Of a DNA stretch of 64,000 nucleotides, positions 63,111-64,000 are shown in pieces. Location of the stretch: positions 156,884-220,883 of the forward strand of contig JACQBA010000005.1 in the NCBI GenBank assembly GCA_016194745.1, in the 5' to 3' direction. The stretch is from Elusimicrobiota bacterium (GTDB taxonomy: Bacteria; Elusimicrobiota; Elusimicrobia; UBA1565; JACRDR01). Below the pieces are notes generated by a model, which saw only the letters and a list, made by a program, of their open reading frames with translations, ran no database searches and had not been told where the DNA came from. The position numbers and the translations under genes are program-made. Each line of letters begins with the position of its first letter. Within the stretch, counting starts at the first letter, position 1.

Positions 63111-63613
63111 CTCCCAAGGCCGCCCGTCCCGCGCCGCAGGCGCCGGGCCCTATCGAGCTCGTCGCGCGCGGCGAGGAGGAGACGCGTCGGATTGCCGCCC
63201 TCGTCGGCGCGCGCTCGCGCGGCGGAGACATCGTCTGCCTGGAGGGGCCGCTCGGCAGCGGAAAGACCACGTTCGCCCAGGGCTTCGCGCGCGGGGCCGG
63301 CTTCAAGGGGCAAGTGGCCAGCCCTACCTTCGCGATCGCGCGGCGTTACAAGCTGAGGCGCGCGACGCTCCATCACTTGGACCTGTTCCGGCTCGAGACG
63401 AAGGATCTGCCGAACGTGGCGCTCGAGGAGACGTTCGACGACGCCAAGGCGATCTGTCTCGTGGAATGGCCGGAAGTGGCGCGGCGGATCATGCCGGAAG
63501 ATCGGCTCGAAGTGCGGCTCTCCCACGAGGCGGGCGCACGCCGACTCTTCTTCGCGGCGTCGGGTCCCCGGTCCGGGCGGCTGCTCGCCGCCTTGGGAGA
63601 CGGACCCCTCTAG
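63107..63613 (+). CDS. tsaE: tRNA threonylcarbamoyladenosine biosynthesis ATPase TsaE
   Basis: ATPase partner of TsaB and TsaD in t6A37 formation. Protein of 168 residues: Walker A CLEGPLGSGKTTFAQGFARG, then VASPTFAIARRYKLR, HHLDLFRLE and ICLVEWPEVARRIMPED, the usual TsaE order. The start is GTG 63107 overlapping nnrD; the frame is open further upstream only as a shadow of nnrD. No tsaB follows; the next sequence is a doubtful minus-strand frame. Confidence 0.94.
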   Translation: MTPKAARPAPQAPGPIELVARGEEETRRIAALVGARSRGGDIVCLEGPLGSGKTTFAQGFARGAGFKGQVASPTFAIARRYKLRRATLHHLDLFRLETKDLPNVALEETFDDAKAICLVEWPEVARRIMPEDRLEVRLSHEAGARRLFFAASGPRSGRLLAALGDGPL

Positions 63614-63638
63614 CGCACTCAGGGCATCCGAGACAAAA

Positions 63639-63869
63639 TCAGCGTCGCGCGGCGCTGTTCATCTTAATCAAGTCCGCGCGGACCTCCGCCGTCTGCCGGA
63701 ATGCCGAGACGATGCCGTCGAATGGGCGCTTCAACTCGACGCGGAACTCGTCTTCGGTGATTGCCTGCGCGTTCGCCGCGAGAAGCAGCGCCGACGCCGC
63801 GCCCGCCGGCCCGACGGCGCCGGGCGACGGCCCCTCCGCCGGGTGGGCCGGTCGCGGCTCACGTGTCAA
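63639..63869 (-). CDS. Doubtful small secreted protein
   Basis: 76 codons from TTG 63869, the only in-frame start candidate. A hydrophobic, signal-peptide-like stretch AGAASALLLAANAQA is followed by a hydrophilic helical segment ITEDEFRVELKRPFDGIVSA and a basic end. Codon use in the second half fits genuine genes of this window. There is no good ribosome-binding site near the TTG, and an AAGGAGG at about 63922-63916 is too far upstream. It could be a small real gene, the remnant of a longer one, or chance. Confidence 0.35.
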   Translation of the reverse strand: MTREPRPAHPAEGPSPGAVGPAGAASALLLAANAQAITEDEFRVELKRPFDGIVSAFRQTAEVRADLIKMNSAARR

Positions 63870-63934
63870 CTCACCGTAAAATGTTACCGAACGAGGTCGT
63901 TCGTCGTTAGCCGTTGTCTTCCTCCTTTTCGTCG

Positions 63935-64000
63935 TTAGGGCTTTGTGCCGTTGCCCTTGCGGTCATCTTGATCTATCTGTCGTGGCCGTGACGGTCGAGC
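63935..64000 (-). CDS. Possible C-terminal end of a minus-strand gene
   Basis: On the minus strand one frame is open from the window edge to TAA 63937-63935, encoding a hydrophilic tail of 21 residues (ARPSRPRQIDQDDRKGNGTK-like). The other two minus frames close sooner. This could be the end of a gene lying beyond the window. The remaining ~65 bases between it and 63869 show no recognised feature apart from an AAGGAGG string. Confidence 0.25.
   Translation of the reverse strand, partial: ARPSRPRQIDQDDRKGNGTKP

Noticed and set aside
63864..63869. TTGACA as a -35 element on the minus strand
   Set aside because: No plausible -10 follows at normal spacing; the hexamer coincides with the doubtful TTG start of the small frame at 63639-63869.

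Overview
The window is a gene-dense, high-GC (roughly 65%) stretch of chromosome from a Gram-negative bacterium. The outer membrane is implied by ADP-heptose genes (gmhA, a stand-alone hldC), a Wza-type export lipoprotein and an outer-membrane beta-barrel. Genes abut or overlap by 4 bases (ATGA, GTGA, TTGA) and non-ATG starts are frequent. The GatCAB genes interleaved with TPR proteins, and the hpt-ftsH-folP-glmM-pdxJ-glmS-acpS-nnrD-tsaE run, suggest a deep-branching lineage such as Elusimicrobiota. That placement is a guess; no rRNA gene is present. I see no tRNA, CRISPR array, transposase or phage gene.

Layout. 1-8872 (+): the end of a PcrA/UvrD-like helicase, then gatC, a TPR protein, gatA, a NUDIX hydrolase that appears to start at ATA, gatB, a large secreted NHL/transglutaminase/TPR protein and a small secreted protein. 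8886-13085 (-): Na+/solute symporter, thiamine pyrophosphokinase, hldC and a membrane glycosyltransferase-like protein. A very short divergent promoter separates the last of these from a second membrane glycosyltransferase (13126-14574, +). 14578-22799 (-): gmhA, accC, a zinc-ribbon/TPR membrane protein, an accB homologue without the biotinylation lysine, then nucleoside salvage genes (cdd, add, mtnP) and glyA.

22926-44536 is a Wzx/Wzy-type exopolysaccharide locus. It holds a CapD/PglF-type dehydratase, a formyltransferase, three glycosyltransferases, a Wzx flippase, a CelD-like acyltransferase, a methyltransferase, a polysaccharide deacetylase, a DegT aminotransferase and a PglC-type phosphoglycosyl transferase. 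It also holds a DUF4838 protein, a Wzy candidate, an O-antigen-ligase-like protein, a Wzc tyrosine autokinase, a Wza export lipoprotein, a beta-barrel protein, a small Gly/Pro-rich membrane protein and a Wzb-type phosphatase. The outermost promoters at the two ends share one architecture: two copies of a 13-bp dyad (GGNCTTNAGNCC-like), 24-25 bp apart, directly abutting the -35 region. This points to a single dedicated activator. At the right end a strong intrinsic terminator lies between the first small gene and the export genes, suggesting attenuation or processive antitermination.

44533-51996 (-): tsaC-type tRNA gene, rsmI, a GAF plus HD-GYP protein whose catalytic His-Asp pair is Arg-Gly, a thioredoxin/TPR protein, nagZ and a third GT-C-like membrane protein. 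52125-54170: a small secreted HEXXH protein, a DUF486 membrane protein, a single-domain response regulator and a helical secreted protein. 54371-63613 (+): hpt, ftsH, folP, glmM, pdxJ, glmS, acpS, nnrD and tsaE, covering salvage, membrane proteolysis, folate, UDP-GlcNAc precursors, PLP, acyl-carrier activation, metabolite repair and tRNA t6A. The last 390 bases hold a doubtful small minus-strand frame and the possible end of another minus-strand gene.

No stretch of 300 bases or more lacks a gene. The most notable points are the shared dyad promoters, the AccB homologue lacking its biotin lysine, the ATA-start NUDIX gene, a 10-bp tandem repeat beginning at the start codon of a membrane glycosyltransferase gene, and the degenerate HD-GYP protein.
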